A stretch of DNA of 16,819 nucleotides from Eggerthellaceae bacterium UBA5906 (GCA_002431805.1 DJEE01000081.1:1-16819), one strand, 5' to 3'; positions 7,042 to 14,793 are shown, counted from the first letter of the stretch. Translations and numbers: made by a program. The notes: generated from the letters alone by a model not told the origin.

Positions 7042-7180
7042 AAAACGCGATACGTTTGGATTTTAATCGGAGCCACGCAAGTACGGCACCAAAGTACATT
7101 TACGTTACCCCAGGTCACAGCTTTGTGCGAAAATGCACTACTCCGCAGGAAGCCATTAAAATCCAAACGTATCGCGTTTT
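7042..7180. repeat. 26-bp inverted-repeat element, copy 2
   Basis: Perfect 26-nt arms at 7042-7067 and 7155-7180 are separated by 87 nt. The core CGATACGTTTGGATTTTAAT and the internal block CGTTACCCCAGGTCACA (7103-7119) are shared with copy 1. Next to the core, two arm bases differ from copy 1 (GTCGATACG there, CGCGATACG here), and the change is mirrored in the opposite arm, so pairing is kept. It lies between trmO and the promoter of the restriction-like locus. The remaining bases of 6853-7041 and 7181-7253 hold nothing that I can identify. Confidence 0.85.
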
Positions 7181-7253
7181 CCATCTCGGCACTTGCAACG
7201 CCGCCCGCCCCCGTCGCACCGCCAGCAAAACAGCAGAGGCAATCGCGCTTGCA

Positions 7254-7290
7254 TGTTGCGCAACAAACCCTGTCTCGCTGCCACTATAAT
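7254..7290 (+). promoter_or_regulatory. Promoter of the hsdR-HNH operon with palindrome TGTTGCGCAACA
   Basis: A consensus TATAAT (7285-7290) is preceded at a 17-nt spacing by AACAAA, a poor -35. A perfect 12-bp palindrome (7254-7265) ends 19 nt upstream of the -10, centred near -37. The same palindrome, spacing and -35 precede hsdM, which suggests a shared regulator, plausibly an activator given the weak -35. Confidence 0.65.
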
Positions 7291-7315
7291 TATGCAAAAG
7301 TGCCTTTCGCATAAT
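7289..7315. promoter_or_regulatory. 27-bp near-perfect dyad between the -10 and the hsdR ribosome site
   Basis: ATTATGCAAAAG (7289-7300) and CTTTCGCATAAT (7304-7315) pair at 11 of 12 positions around TGC. The predicted transcription start (about 7297) falls inside it, so the mRNA would lack most of the left arm; a DNA operator is therefore more likely than an RNA hairpin. It is not present before hsdM. Confidence 0.55.
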
Positions 7316-7329
7316 GAAGGTAGGTTGTT

Positions 7330-10300
7330 ATGAACTTCGATTTTGTCAGAAACATTCCTGGATTTTCGCAGCTTTATGAAGCTTGCGACGCGGCCGAACA
7401 ACTTGCGCTCCCCCTACCGACGCAAAGTTGTGCCTCCGCTCGCTCTGCGTTGGAGTTCGTCGTCACGCTTATCTACCGCTCCGTCGCCAACTACGACGAT
7501 GGAGGCAAAACCCTTTTCGAGAAGATGAACGACTGGAGCTTCGTCAATTACATCAACGACGAAACAATCATCAGCGCCATGCACACCGTGCGAAAAAACG
7601 GCAACTCCGGCGCACATGGACAACGCCTCAGCCCGCAAATTGCCTGCAGCACACTTGAGCAGCTGCACTACATCGTGGGCGAAGTGCTCATCAATCTGAA
7701 GCTCATCGACGACTACCCAGCTTTTGTGTCGCCCCTAGAGAAAGCACGCGTGCAGCAGCAGGCACCACGCGAAGTCGCACCCGCGCAGCCCGCGCCCGCG
7801 CCCCAAACGCAAGCGCCAACCGCCGCCAAACCGCCAACCCCAGCGGCGCCATCACCTGCTCCCGCGCCCGCGCCAACACCGCACACCCCCGAGCAACCCC
7901 AGCAATCCTGCGCCCCCTCGGACGACGTGGTGGCGCGTTTTGCCGAAACGCTGCGCCAAGCACACTTCTCCACCAAACGCCACGGCAACGAAAAGGAAAA
8001 CACGAAGCTCTACGTACAAGCATCGTTGTGCGAGGCTGGCTGGGCCATTGCCATGCGCGAAGGCCAGTCTTATCCCGAAACCGCCGCCATCAACATGACG
8101 CTGGAAGACGGCTCCACCATCGACTACATCTTATACGGCAAGGACAACCGCCCCCTTGCTGTTATCGACTACACCCATGCCCTTGCCAGCCCCATTGCAG
8201 GCAGAAACCATGCGCTCAACGCTGCAAAACTCCTGCAAAAGAAGCACGGCTACCGCCCCGTGGCCTACTACGCCAGCGGCTATCACATCTTCTGCATCGA
8301 CGCGCTCGGCTTTCCGCCGCGCCGCGTGTTCGGCTTCCATTCCGTCGACGAACTGGAGCTGCTCAAGCAACGCGCCTCCTCACGCAAGGACATTTCAAAC
8401 CCCGCCATTGAAGACGGCATCACGAACCGCGACTACCAAAAAGACGCCATCCGCAGCATCTGCGACGTCTTCCAAAACCAAAACCGTCGGCGCGGCATCG
8501 TGGTCATGGCAACAGGCACGGGCAAAACGCGTGTGTCAATTTCCCTGGTCAAAGTGCTTATGGATGCCGGTTGGATCAAAAACGTGCTGTTCCTTGCCGA
8601 CCGCACCAGCTTGGTGCGCCAAGCGCACAAGAACTTCAACAACCTATTGTCTAGCGCGACCACGTCCATGTTCACCGGCACCAGCAACAACCGCGACAAA
8701 GACGCGCGCATCATCTTCGCCACCTACCAAACCATGATCGGGCTCGTTGACGGCGATACACGCGAATTCGGCATCGGCCGCTTCGACCTGATCATCGTGG
8801 ACGAGGCACACCGTTCCATCTTCGGCAAGTACCCCCTGCTATTCAACTACTTCGACTCGCTCATGGTGGGCCTGACCGCCACGCCGCGCTGCGACGACTC
8901 GAAAAGCACCTACGAGGTCTTCCAAACCGTAAACGGCGAGCCCGACTACACCTACGAACTCGAGCAAGCCATCGACGACGGCTACCTTGTGGGCTTCCAC
9001 GTGCTCGACAAAACAACCGAGGGCTTGCGCAGGGGCATCTCATACGACAGCCTTACCGACGAGCAGAAGGAGCAAGTCGAAAAAGAATACGCAACCGCCG
9101 ACGTGCCAAACGACCAAAGCAGCGGCACGGAATCAATGGACCACGCGGTGATCAAGCCCGATTCGAAGAACATCAACCGCGGCACCATCCGCACCATGCT
9201 TGACGACCTCATGCAAAACGGCTTGAAAGTGGATGCGGATGACAAGATCGGCAAAACCATCATCTTCGCAAAGAACCATGTTGAAGCCGAAATCATCGTC
9301 GAGGAGTTCCACAAACAGTATGCACATCTGGGAAACGAATTCTGTAAGCTCATCGACAGCCAGGTCGACGACGCGCTAGCAATCATCGACAGCTTCGGCG
9401 AACGCGACAAGCTGCCCCAGGTTGCCGTAAGCGTGGACATGCTGGATACCGGCATTGACATCCCCGATGCGGTGAACCTGGTGTTTTTCAAGAAGGTCAA
9501 CTCGAAAATCAAGTTCCTGCAGATGGTAGGCCGCGGTACGCGCCTGTCGCCCGACCTGTTCGGCCCCGGGCAAGACAAGAAGGGCTTCCTGGCGCTCGAT
9601 TGGTACGACAACTTCAGGTACTTCAACGCCACCAGCACCTGGTCAACTTCAAAAGGCAGCGGAAAAGCCACAAAGACCAGCTTCGGCCTGGGCGTGCGCA
9701 TCAACCAGAAGAAGCTCGAGATTCTCGCGCAACTGCAGGACAAATCAGGCAAAACCGATTTTGAAAAGCAGTACGAAAAAGAACTGCACGATTTCTTCAC
9801 CAGCGCCATCGCCAACCTAAACAACGACGCAGTAGCCGTAAACCGCAACATCGCGTTCGTCAACAAGTACCGCCAAGAGGGCAGGCTGGACAGCCTCACG
9901 GCGTCCGCCATCGAAGAGCTGAACGACAAAGTTGTCCCGCTCATCCCCACAGACCCCAGCAAACCGAAGGTCAAAAGCTTCGACACGCTTGTGCTAACCG
10001 TCGAGTCGGAATACCTTATGCGCGTAAAAGAAGGTAAGGACCCTACCGCCATCAGAAACGGTTTCGCGTCCGTGAAAACCCTGTTCACCGAACGCATGGA
10101 GCAGCTGCAAAAGCTCAAGACCATCCCCGATGTGCTCAAGCACGAAAAGCTCATCGCCGCCATGATGGACGGCGCCTACATCCTTGACAATTTCTCGCTC
10201 GAGCGAGCCGAGCATGTACGCAAAGAGCTGCGCGATCTCATGAAGTACATCCCCGACGAGCGGAAGTTCTACATCGTCGATCTACCCGATCAGCTCATCG

Positions 10301-10800
10301 ACGCAGGCGAGCAAACAGGGATGCAGCGCAGCAAGTCGTACGTCGAAAAAGCCAACGAGTACCTACAGGACGAAAGCAACGTGGTACTGGCCAAGCTGCG
10401 CTCGCTAGAGCCCTTGACCGCGGATGAAAAAGACCAGCTCAAGCAAGCGTTCACCACAACGCTAGGCACCAATGCCGATTTCGCCACGTGGTCAGGCTTT
10501 GCATGGGGCGAACACATCGAAGCACTTGCGTTCCTACGCAAGCAGGTTGGCATCGCCGACGAATCGGTGGAACAAAAACTTGGACATATCCTAAACGACC
10601 CCGAGTTGAACGATCAGCAAAAAGCGTACATGCAACAAATGGTTGCCTACGCCCAAACCAACGGCGACATTGTGGCAAAAACGCTTCGCAACGAAAGCCC
10701 CTTTAAGGATGCGGGCAGCATTGGAGAGCTGTTTGGGGCAGAAAAAGCCCCCAATGTTAAAACGATAATAGAAACGCTGCACAAACCCATAAGCGAGTAG
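7330..10800 (+). CDS. hsdR: Type I restriction enzyme R-subunit-like helicase with degenerate nuclease site
   Basis: The 1156-residue protein has, in order: a DUF4145-like N-terminal domain (about 25-125); a Pro/Ala/Gln-rich linker (about 136-197); a RecB-type nuclease fold (about 215-345); a superfamily 2 helicase motor with Walker A GTGKT (396-400), DEAH (491-494), TAT (516-518) and QMVGRGTR (731-738); and a helical C-terminus like EcoEI HsdR. In active relatives the nuclease reads D...LAVVEAKRT with a following QxxxY. Here D265 is kept, but the block reads LAVIDYTHA (D280-Y-T282 for E-x-K) and GRNHALNAA (H294 and A298 for Q and Y). DNA cleavage by this domain is therefore unlikely, while ATP-driven translocation should work. 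The start has an AGGTAGG ribosome site. The gene leads a tightly packed operon; the stop lies 4 nt before the next start. Confidence 0.9.
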   Translation: MNFDFVRNIPGFSQLYEACDAAEQLALPLPTQSCASARSALEFVVTLIYRSVANYDDGGKTLFEKMNDWSFVNYINDETIISAMHTVRKNGNSGAHGQRLSPQIACSTLEQLHYIVGEVLINLKLIDDYPAFVSPLEKARVQQQAPREVAPAQPAPAPQTQAPTAAKPPTPAAPSPAPAPAPTPHTPEQPQQSCAPSDDVVARFAETLRQAHFSTKRHGNEKENTKLYVQASLCEAGWAIAMREGQSYPETAAINMTLEDGSTIDYILYGKDNRPLAVIDYTHALASPIAGRNHALNAAKLLQKKHGYRPVAYYASGYHIFCIDALGFPPRRVFGFHSVDELELLKQRASSRKDISNPAIEDGITNRDYQKDAIRSICDVFQNQNRRRGIVVMATGTGKTRVSISLVKVLMDAGWIKNVLFLADRTSLVRQAHKNFNNLLSSATTSMFTGTSNNRDKDARIIFATYQTMIGLVDGDTREFGIGRFDLIIVDEAHRSIFGKYPLLFNYFDSLMVGLTATPRCDDSKSTYEVFQTVNGEPDYTYELEQAIDDGYLVGFHVLDKTTEGLRRGISYDSLTDEQKEQVEKEYATADVPNDQSSGTESMDHAVIKPDSKNINRGTIRTMLDDLMQNGLKVDADDKIGKTIIFAKNHVEAEIIVEEFHKQYAHLGNEFCKLIDSQVDDALAIIDSFGERDKLPQVAVSVDMLDTGIDIPDAVNLVFFKKVNSKIKFLQMVGRGTRLSPDLFGPGQDKKGFLALDWYDNFRYFNATSTWSTSKGSGKATKTSFGLGVRINQKKLEILAQLQDKSGKTDFEKQYEKELHDFFTSAIANLNNDAVAVNRNIAFVNKYRQEGRLDSLTASAIEELNDKVVPLIPTDPSKPKVKSFDTLVLTVESEYLMRVKEGKDPTAIRNGFASVKTLFTERMEQLQKLKTIPDVLKHEKLIAAMMDGAYILDNFSLERAEHVRKELRDLMKYIPDERKFYIVDLPDQLIDAGEQTGMQRSKSYVEKANEYLQDESNVVLAKLRSLEPLTADEKDQLKQAFTTTLGTNADFATWSGFAWGEHIEALAFLRKQVGIADESVEQKLGHILNDPELNDQQKAYMQQMVAYAQTNGDIVAKTLRNESPFKDAGSIGELFGAEKAPNVKTIIETLHKPISE

Positions 10801-10804
10801 AAGC

Positions 10805-11473
10805 ATGACCGCAAATATCAAAGAAATCTTGGCTACGCAAGAGGCCGAGCTGCTTGACATCGACCTGGACTGCCTGGAAGAGCAGCTGGAAACCGGCGAC
10901 TACGACTATCAGTACGCCAAAAGCTGCAAGGCTACCATAGCCGCCATACGCCACAAACGCCAGCAAGCGGTAACGCAGCAGCAAGGCAAACAGAGCCCCG
11001 AAAAGAAGCCCGAACTACCCCAGGTTCCGCTTGAGGACCTCGCGCCGCACGCTGCCCCGTCGCAGCAGCGCAACGACCCCATGCTCAGCCAAGACCAACG
11101 CATCATGAACGCTATTGAGAACACGCGCCTGGGCAACGGTTCGCAAAAAGCGTTCGAGCGGCTAGTGCGCAGCACACCCGAACTGGACGAGCAATTCGCA
11201 AAAGCCCACATCAACGAACTGTCCAAAAGCGAGCTGAAAACGCTGCTAGAGCACATACCCTTCAGCGAAGGGTTCTTGGAGCAGTTCCTCCCCGCGCTCG
11301 ACCGCAGCGCCATAGCGCGTTGCCAAACGTTCAGCGAGGAGTTCTTCATCAAGCACTTCTCCGACCTCAGCACCTCAACCGTGCTCAAACAAGGCAAAAA
11401 CAGTTGGCGCAAAAAGGAAAACCGCTCAAACAAGCTGAACGCGTTCCTGCGCCTTAAAGGAGTCCGATATTGA
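10805..11473 (+). CDS. Uncharacterised helical-repeat protein between hsdR and the MoxR ATPase
   Basis: I do not recognise this 222-residue protein. The N-terminal ~55 residues are acidic and helix-prone (ATQEAELLDIDLDCLEEQLE). Residues 56-95 are a Gln/Pro/Lys-rich linker. The C-terminal part contains three consecutive ~24-residue units that I align as L/F-S/D-E-x-F-x3-H/F-x3-L-x2-S: residues 127-152, 153-175 and 176-199. A basic tail follows (WRKKENRSNK...LRLKGVRY). No catalytic motif or membrane segment is visible. It begins 4 nt after hsdR and its TGA overlaps the TTG start of the ATPase gene, so it is translated with both and is probably an adaptor joining the helicase to the MoxR-VWA pair. 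That role is inference from position and from the repeat-like fold. Confidence 0.8.
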   Translation: MTANIKEILATQEAELLDIDLDCLEEQLETGDYDYQYAKSCKATIAAIRHKRQQAVTQQQGKQSPEKKPELPQVPLEDLAPHAAPSQQRNDPMLSQDQRIMNAIENTRLGNGSQKAFERLVRSTPELDEQFAKAHINELSKSELKTLLEHIPFSEGFLEQFLPALDRSAIARCQTFSEEFFIKHFSDLSTSTVLKQGKNSWRKKENRSNKLNAFLRLKGVRY

Positions 11474-12798
11474 TTTCCGTGAACAACGCCGCGCGCCTGA
11501 TCAAGCGCGCGATTCTGGCGAACATTGCAACCGAGAAGGAAAACGTTGCCATCACCCCGCTGATTTCCGGTAAGCACGGCATCGGCAAATCCGCCATCGT
11601 AAAATCCGTGGCGCAAGACCTTGGCGGGGTATGCATCACCATAGAAGGCGGCACGCTCAAAGAAGGCGAGATCACCGGCCTTCCCTACCAATACGAAAAC
11701 GAACAGGGCGAGGCACAGTTCAAGTTCCTGCCTTATTATGCGGTCGAGCGCATCCAAGCGCAGGAAAAGCTGCTGTTCGAACAAGCGGGCAAAACCGTTG
11801 CCGAAAACGACGCGCTCATCGGCAACGAAAACCGCTACGCGCAAAACAACCTTGCGCCGCAGCAAAAAATCGACCTGCTGCTTTCGGGCAGCGTGAAGCC
11901 TGTCATCGTTTTTGTGGACGAAATCAACCGCACGGAAAACACCGTGTACAAAGAGCTCATGAACATCCTGCTCACCAAAACGGTGAACGGATACCGATTC
12001 CCCTGGTGGGTATTCTTCGTGGGCGCCATGAACCCCAGCACGCAAAACAGCGTGTACGCCACCAACGAAATGGACCCCGCCCAACTCGACCGCTTCCTCA
12101 AGTTGAAAGTGACCAGCAACGCAAGCGAATGGATCCGCTACGGTAAAAAGGCGGGCATCTCTCCCACAATCCTGCAGTTCATCAAGGAAAACCCGAAATG
12201 CTTGTCGGAATCGGGCGCCGCGCTTGACGACGAGGAAAGACCCACGCCCTCGCCCCGCGGTTGGGACATGGTGGACACCATCTTGTCCAGCGAGCCCATG
12301 CTGCGCCCGTTTTTCACCGACAAGGAAAACAGCGAGCGCACCGTAGCCAAGGACATGAAGGAACTGGTGGCGGCCAAGCTGGGCGGCACCGTTGCAACCA
12401 TGTACTTCGCCAGCCTTGTTGAAAACGTCAATGCGCTTACCGCTGAAGAGGTGTTCTCCGATAATGAGAAGCTCTCCAAGGTGGCACCCGCAATCAAGAA
12501 GATGCCCGTTGCAAAACGCGTCCAAACGTGCGACGCCGTGCTGGAATACCTAAAGGAGAACCTGGATTTCCTCACGCTAGACGCAAAAGGCTTCGAAAAA
12601 GCGAAGAGCCAGCTCAGCGCTCTTATCGGCGCGCTTGACGCTTCCACCAAGTTGCTGTTCGCGCAGAAAATAGCAGCGGAGAAAACGGCCGAAGGCGACG
12701 ATCTCATCGAGCTTTTGTTCGACGTGTTCGAACAAGACCTGCTCGAAACGCTCGACCTGTCCGATGCAACGCGCAAGGCCATCCAAGGCAGCAAATGA
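11470..12798 (+). CDS. MoxR-type AAA+ ATPase
   Basis: This is a 442-residue protein from a TTG start. The start is supported by AAAGGAG 7 nt upstream and by a 4-nt overlap with the preceding stop. AAA+ motifs are Walker A GKHGIGKS (34-41), Walker B VIVFVDE (145-151), sensor 1 asparagine in GAMNPS (N188) and arginine finger in LDRFLKL (R208). SPRGWDMVD, about 60 residues further on, is the sensor-2 region. The helical C-terminus (about 300-442) is not recognised. MoxR ATPases act with VWA-domain partners as chaperone-like remodellers of protein complexes (RavA-ViaA is the known example). The partner is the next gene, overlapping by ATGA. In this operon the client could be the HsdR, HsdM/S or HNH protein. 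Confidence 0.9.
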   Translation: MISVNNAARLIKRAILANIATEKENVAITPLISGKHGIGKSAIVKSVAQDLGGVCITIEGGTLKEGEITGLPYQYENEQGEAQFKFLPYYAVERIQAQEKLLFEQAGKTVAENDALIGNENRYAQNNLAPQQKIDLLLSGSVKPVIVFVDEINRTENTVYKELMNILLTKTVNGYRFPWWVFFVGAMNPSTQNSVYATNEMDPAQLDRFLKLKVTSNASEWIRYGKKAGISPTILQFIKENPKCLSESGAALDDEERPTPSPRGWDMVDTILSSEPMLRPFFTDKENSERTVAKDMKELVAAKLGGTVATMYFASLVENVNALTAEEVFSDNEKLSKVAPAIKKMPVAKRVQTCDAVLEYLKENLDFLTLDAKGFEKAKSQLSALIGALDASTKLLFAQKIAAEKTAEGDDLIELLFDVFEQDLLETLDLSDATRKAIQGSK

Positions 12799-14267
12799 CA
12801 GGAGACCAAAACAATATCGCCGCGCTGCTGCAAGGAATGAAAGCAAGCGTGGGCGAATTCGAGCAAACCAAAGACCCGGCCATCCTGCGGCGAATCGAAG
12901 CGGACTTCCAACGGTTCGCTCAGCTGGCCACGCTGTTCCTCATCGCGGAGCGCGACACCTACTACGGCTACTTTCTTATGGCCATGACGTTCAGAACGAA
13001 CTTCGCCGTAAGCACCATCGCGGGCATCCGCCTAGGCGAATACCCGCCCGTGTTCGAAACGAACCCGCTTATCCTGCTGAAATACTCGCTGAAGGAAATC
13101 CTGTACATCTTCTGCCACGAAATCGACCACGTGGTGTTCAACCACCCCGCAGAAATGGTGAAGTCGAACCCGGAGGGCAACTCCGAGCTATACGAGCTGT
13201 TCAACTACGCCGCCGACGCATCGGTGAACGACATGCTGAACGACGAGATAAAGCGCGGCAAAAAGTTCATGCAAGCACCGAAGGGCATCGTAACATCAGC
13301 GGTTATCAAGGCGAAATTCCATTTGCGTTACGTTCAGCCCCTAGAAAACTACCAATACTACTTCAACCTCATCAAAGACCGCGCAAGCATGTTGGGCAAG
13401 CCGCAGCGCAACGGCATAGCCCCAGTTCCAGGCAACAAGGCGAGCAAAGCCGACGGTACAGACGGTGCCGCAGACGAAAGTGCAAGCAGCTCAGTCACCA
13501 GCAACCCCGCAGGCAACGCCGTCACCGCAGCAGACGCCGCAGGCGACATCGCCGACCACGCATGGACGGCTGTCGCAGAAGACAACGAACCCGCAAGCGA
13601 ATCGGCCGAAGCGATGGCCGAAGCCGTAAAAGAGCTGCTCAACGAGGCAAACGAGATGATGGGCTCCGAAGGGCGCGGCCTTATGCCAGCCCGCTTCACC
13701 TCCGCAGTGGAGCGCGCAAACAAGCCGCCCGCGCTCAATTGGAAGGCCATCCTGAAGAAATACGTGGGCACCATAGCCGCTAACAAAACGAAAACGCGCA
13801 TGCGCCTGAACCGAAGGCAGCCGCAGCGCTTCGACCTGTCTGGCGCGCGCGAAAGCAAAACGCTGAAAATCGTGGTGGCCATCGACACATCTGGGTCGGT
13901 GAGCGATAGCCAAATCAGGCAGATATTCAACGAAGTTTTCGCTATCATCGCGCGGCGCGCATTCGAGATGACCGTCATCGAATGCGATGCGGAAATCCAG
14001 CGCGTCTACCGGCTAAAATCACCCAAAGACCTGCCCAATCGCGTGCAAGGCCGCGGCGGAACCAGCTTTACGCCCGTCATCGAATACATCAACGAACACC
14101 GCTACTTCCGCGACGCGCTCTTGATCTACTTCACCGACGGCTACGGCGAGCCAAGCATTCCCCGTCCGCGTACGTACCGCAACCTGTGGGTGGTGCTTGG
14201 CCGCGCAAGCGACCTTTCGGTCGAAAACCCCTACGGCCTTGTGCTGCCACTTGAGGAACAGGAGTAG
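12795..14267 (+). CDS. DUF2201-type protein: putative HExxH metallopeptidase-like domain plus VWA domain
   Basis: The 490 residues fall into three parts. The N-terminal part (about 30-200) carries HEIDHVVFNH, with H108-E109-x-x-H112 and a further H117, matching the HExxHxxxxH metal site of the DUF2201 N-terminal family, and NYAADASVN at 137-145. A low-complexity Ala/Ser/Asp/Glu-rich linker (about 205-285) follows. The C-terminal VWA domain begins at KIVVAIDTSGSVS with the MIDAS residues D364-x-S366-x-S368, then GGTSF (T423) and FTDGYG (D448). Proteolysis has not been shown for this family, so the metal site is a prediction. It is paired with the upstream MoxR ATPase (ATGA overlap) and lies 3 nt before the HNH gene, so the three are one translational unit. 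The likely role is the substrate-binding partner of the ATPase. Confidence 0.9.
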   Translation: MTGDQNNIAALLQGMKASVGEFEQTKDPAILRRIEADFQRFAQLATLFLIAERDTYYGYFLMAMTFRTNFAVSTIAGIRLGEYPPVFETNPLILLKYSLKEILYIFCHEIDHVVFNHPAEMVKSNPEGNSELYELFNYAADASVNDMLNDEIKRGKKFMQAPKGIVTSAVIKAKFHLRYVQPLENYQYYFNLIKDRASMLGKPQRNGIAPVPGNKASKADGTDGAADESASSSVTSNPAGNAVTAADAAGDIADHAWTAVAEDNEPASESAEAMAEAVKELLNEANEMMGSEGRGLMPARFTSAVERANKPPALNWKAILKKYVGTIAANKTKTRMRLNRRQPQRFDLSGARESKTLKIVVAIDTSGSVSDSQIRQIFNEVFAIIARRAFEMTVIECDAEIQRVYRLKSPKDLPNRVQGRGGTSFTPVIEYINEHRYFRDALLIYFTDGYGEPSIPRPRTYRNLWVVLGRASDLSVENPYGLVLPLEEQE

Positions 14268-14270
14268 CCC

Positions 14271-14741
14271 ATGGATCCTCGCGAATACATCGAAGAGCAA
14301 ATCCGCAAAGCGTACGGAAACGCCGCGCAACACGCAACCGCACCGTCATCCCGGCCTGCCGCCGCGCAACACGCCGACGTGAAACCCGCAGCCCAACCCG
14401 CCCAACCGCTTACCGAAGGGGCACGCTGCAGCATCACCATCGATCGCTACGAGCGCAGCCGCAGCGCCCGCCGAGCATGCCTGCAAGCAAACGGAACCAC
14501 CTGCGCCATCTGCGGCTTCGACTTCGCCGAAGCCTACGGGCCGGAATTCGCGGGCATCATCCAAGTGCACCACATCGTCCCGCTGAGCGAGATCAACCGC
14601 GAATACCAAGTTGACCCCGTGCACGATCTTATCCCCGTGTGCCCCAATTGCCACGTAGCCTTGCACTCAAAGCCCGGCGGCACCTACACCCCTGATGAGC
14701 TGAAAGCGCTCATGAGCCGCAACAACAACGCCGACAATTAG
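14271..14741 (+). CDS. HNH endonuclease
   Basis: The 156 residues comprise a 50-residue N-terminal segment, Ala/Pro-rich after residue 18, followed by an HNH domain. The zinc ribbon is C78-x2-C81 with C124-x2-C127. The catalytic part is VHHIVPL (H100, H101), then DLIPVCPNCHVALH with N126, H128 and H132. All expected metal and active-site residues are present, so it should be an active DNA nuclease, similar to the C-terminal domains of McrA-like restriction enzymes. AGGAG lies 6 nt before the ATG. As the last gene of the first unit and next to an HsdR that seems unable to cut, it is the best candidate for the effector nuclease. Its specificity is unknown. Confidence 0.9.
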   Translation: MDPREYIEEQIRKAYGNAAQHATAPSSRPAAAQHADVKPAAQPAQPLTEGARCSITIDRYERSRSARRACLQANGTTCAICGFDFAEAYGPEFAGIIQVHHIVPLSEINREYQVDPVHDLIPVCPNCHVALHSKPGGTYTPDELKALMSRNNNADN

Positions 14742-14757
14742 CGAACGCCTCGCTAAT
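14737..14757 (+). terminator. Short hairpin at the end of the HNH gene
   Basis: ATTAGCGA (14737-14744) and TCGCTAAT (14750-14757) form an 8-bp stem with a 5-nt loop; the HNH stop codon TAG lies inside the left arm. No T-run follows, so it may only attenuate read-through into hsdM. Its last base is the first base of the palindrome of the hsdM promoter. Confidence 0.4.
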
Positions 14758-14793
14758 GTTGCCCAACAAAACCAGCGGGCAATACCCGATAAT
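14757..14793 (+). promoter_or_regulatory. Promoter of hsdM-hsdS with palindrome TGTTGCCCAACA
   Basis: GATAAT (14788-14793) is preceded at 17 nt by AACAAA, and a 12-bp near-palindrome (14757-14768, one central mismatch) ends 19 nt upstream of the -10. This is the same layout, base for base in the -35, as the hsdR promoter at 7254-7290. The predicted start is about 14800. Confidence 0.6.

Noticed and set aside
7042..7180. Target-site duplication around inverted-repeat copy 2 (CCA on both sides)
   Set aside because: Only 3 nt, and copy 1 shows no equivalent; not enough to call a transposition event.
8982..10163. 393-aa minus-strand frame inside hsdR
   Set aside because: Antisense to helicase motifs; Ser-rich composition typical of a shadow frame, with no ribosome site.
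10909..12525. 538-aa open frame on the minus strand across ORF2 and the MoxR gene
   Set aside because: It lies antisense to two genes with clear motifs and start sites; its protein has no recognisable domain and the His/Arg/Val-rich look of GC-rich antisense frames.
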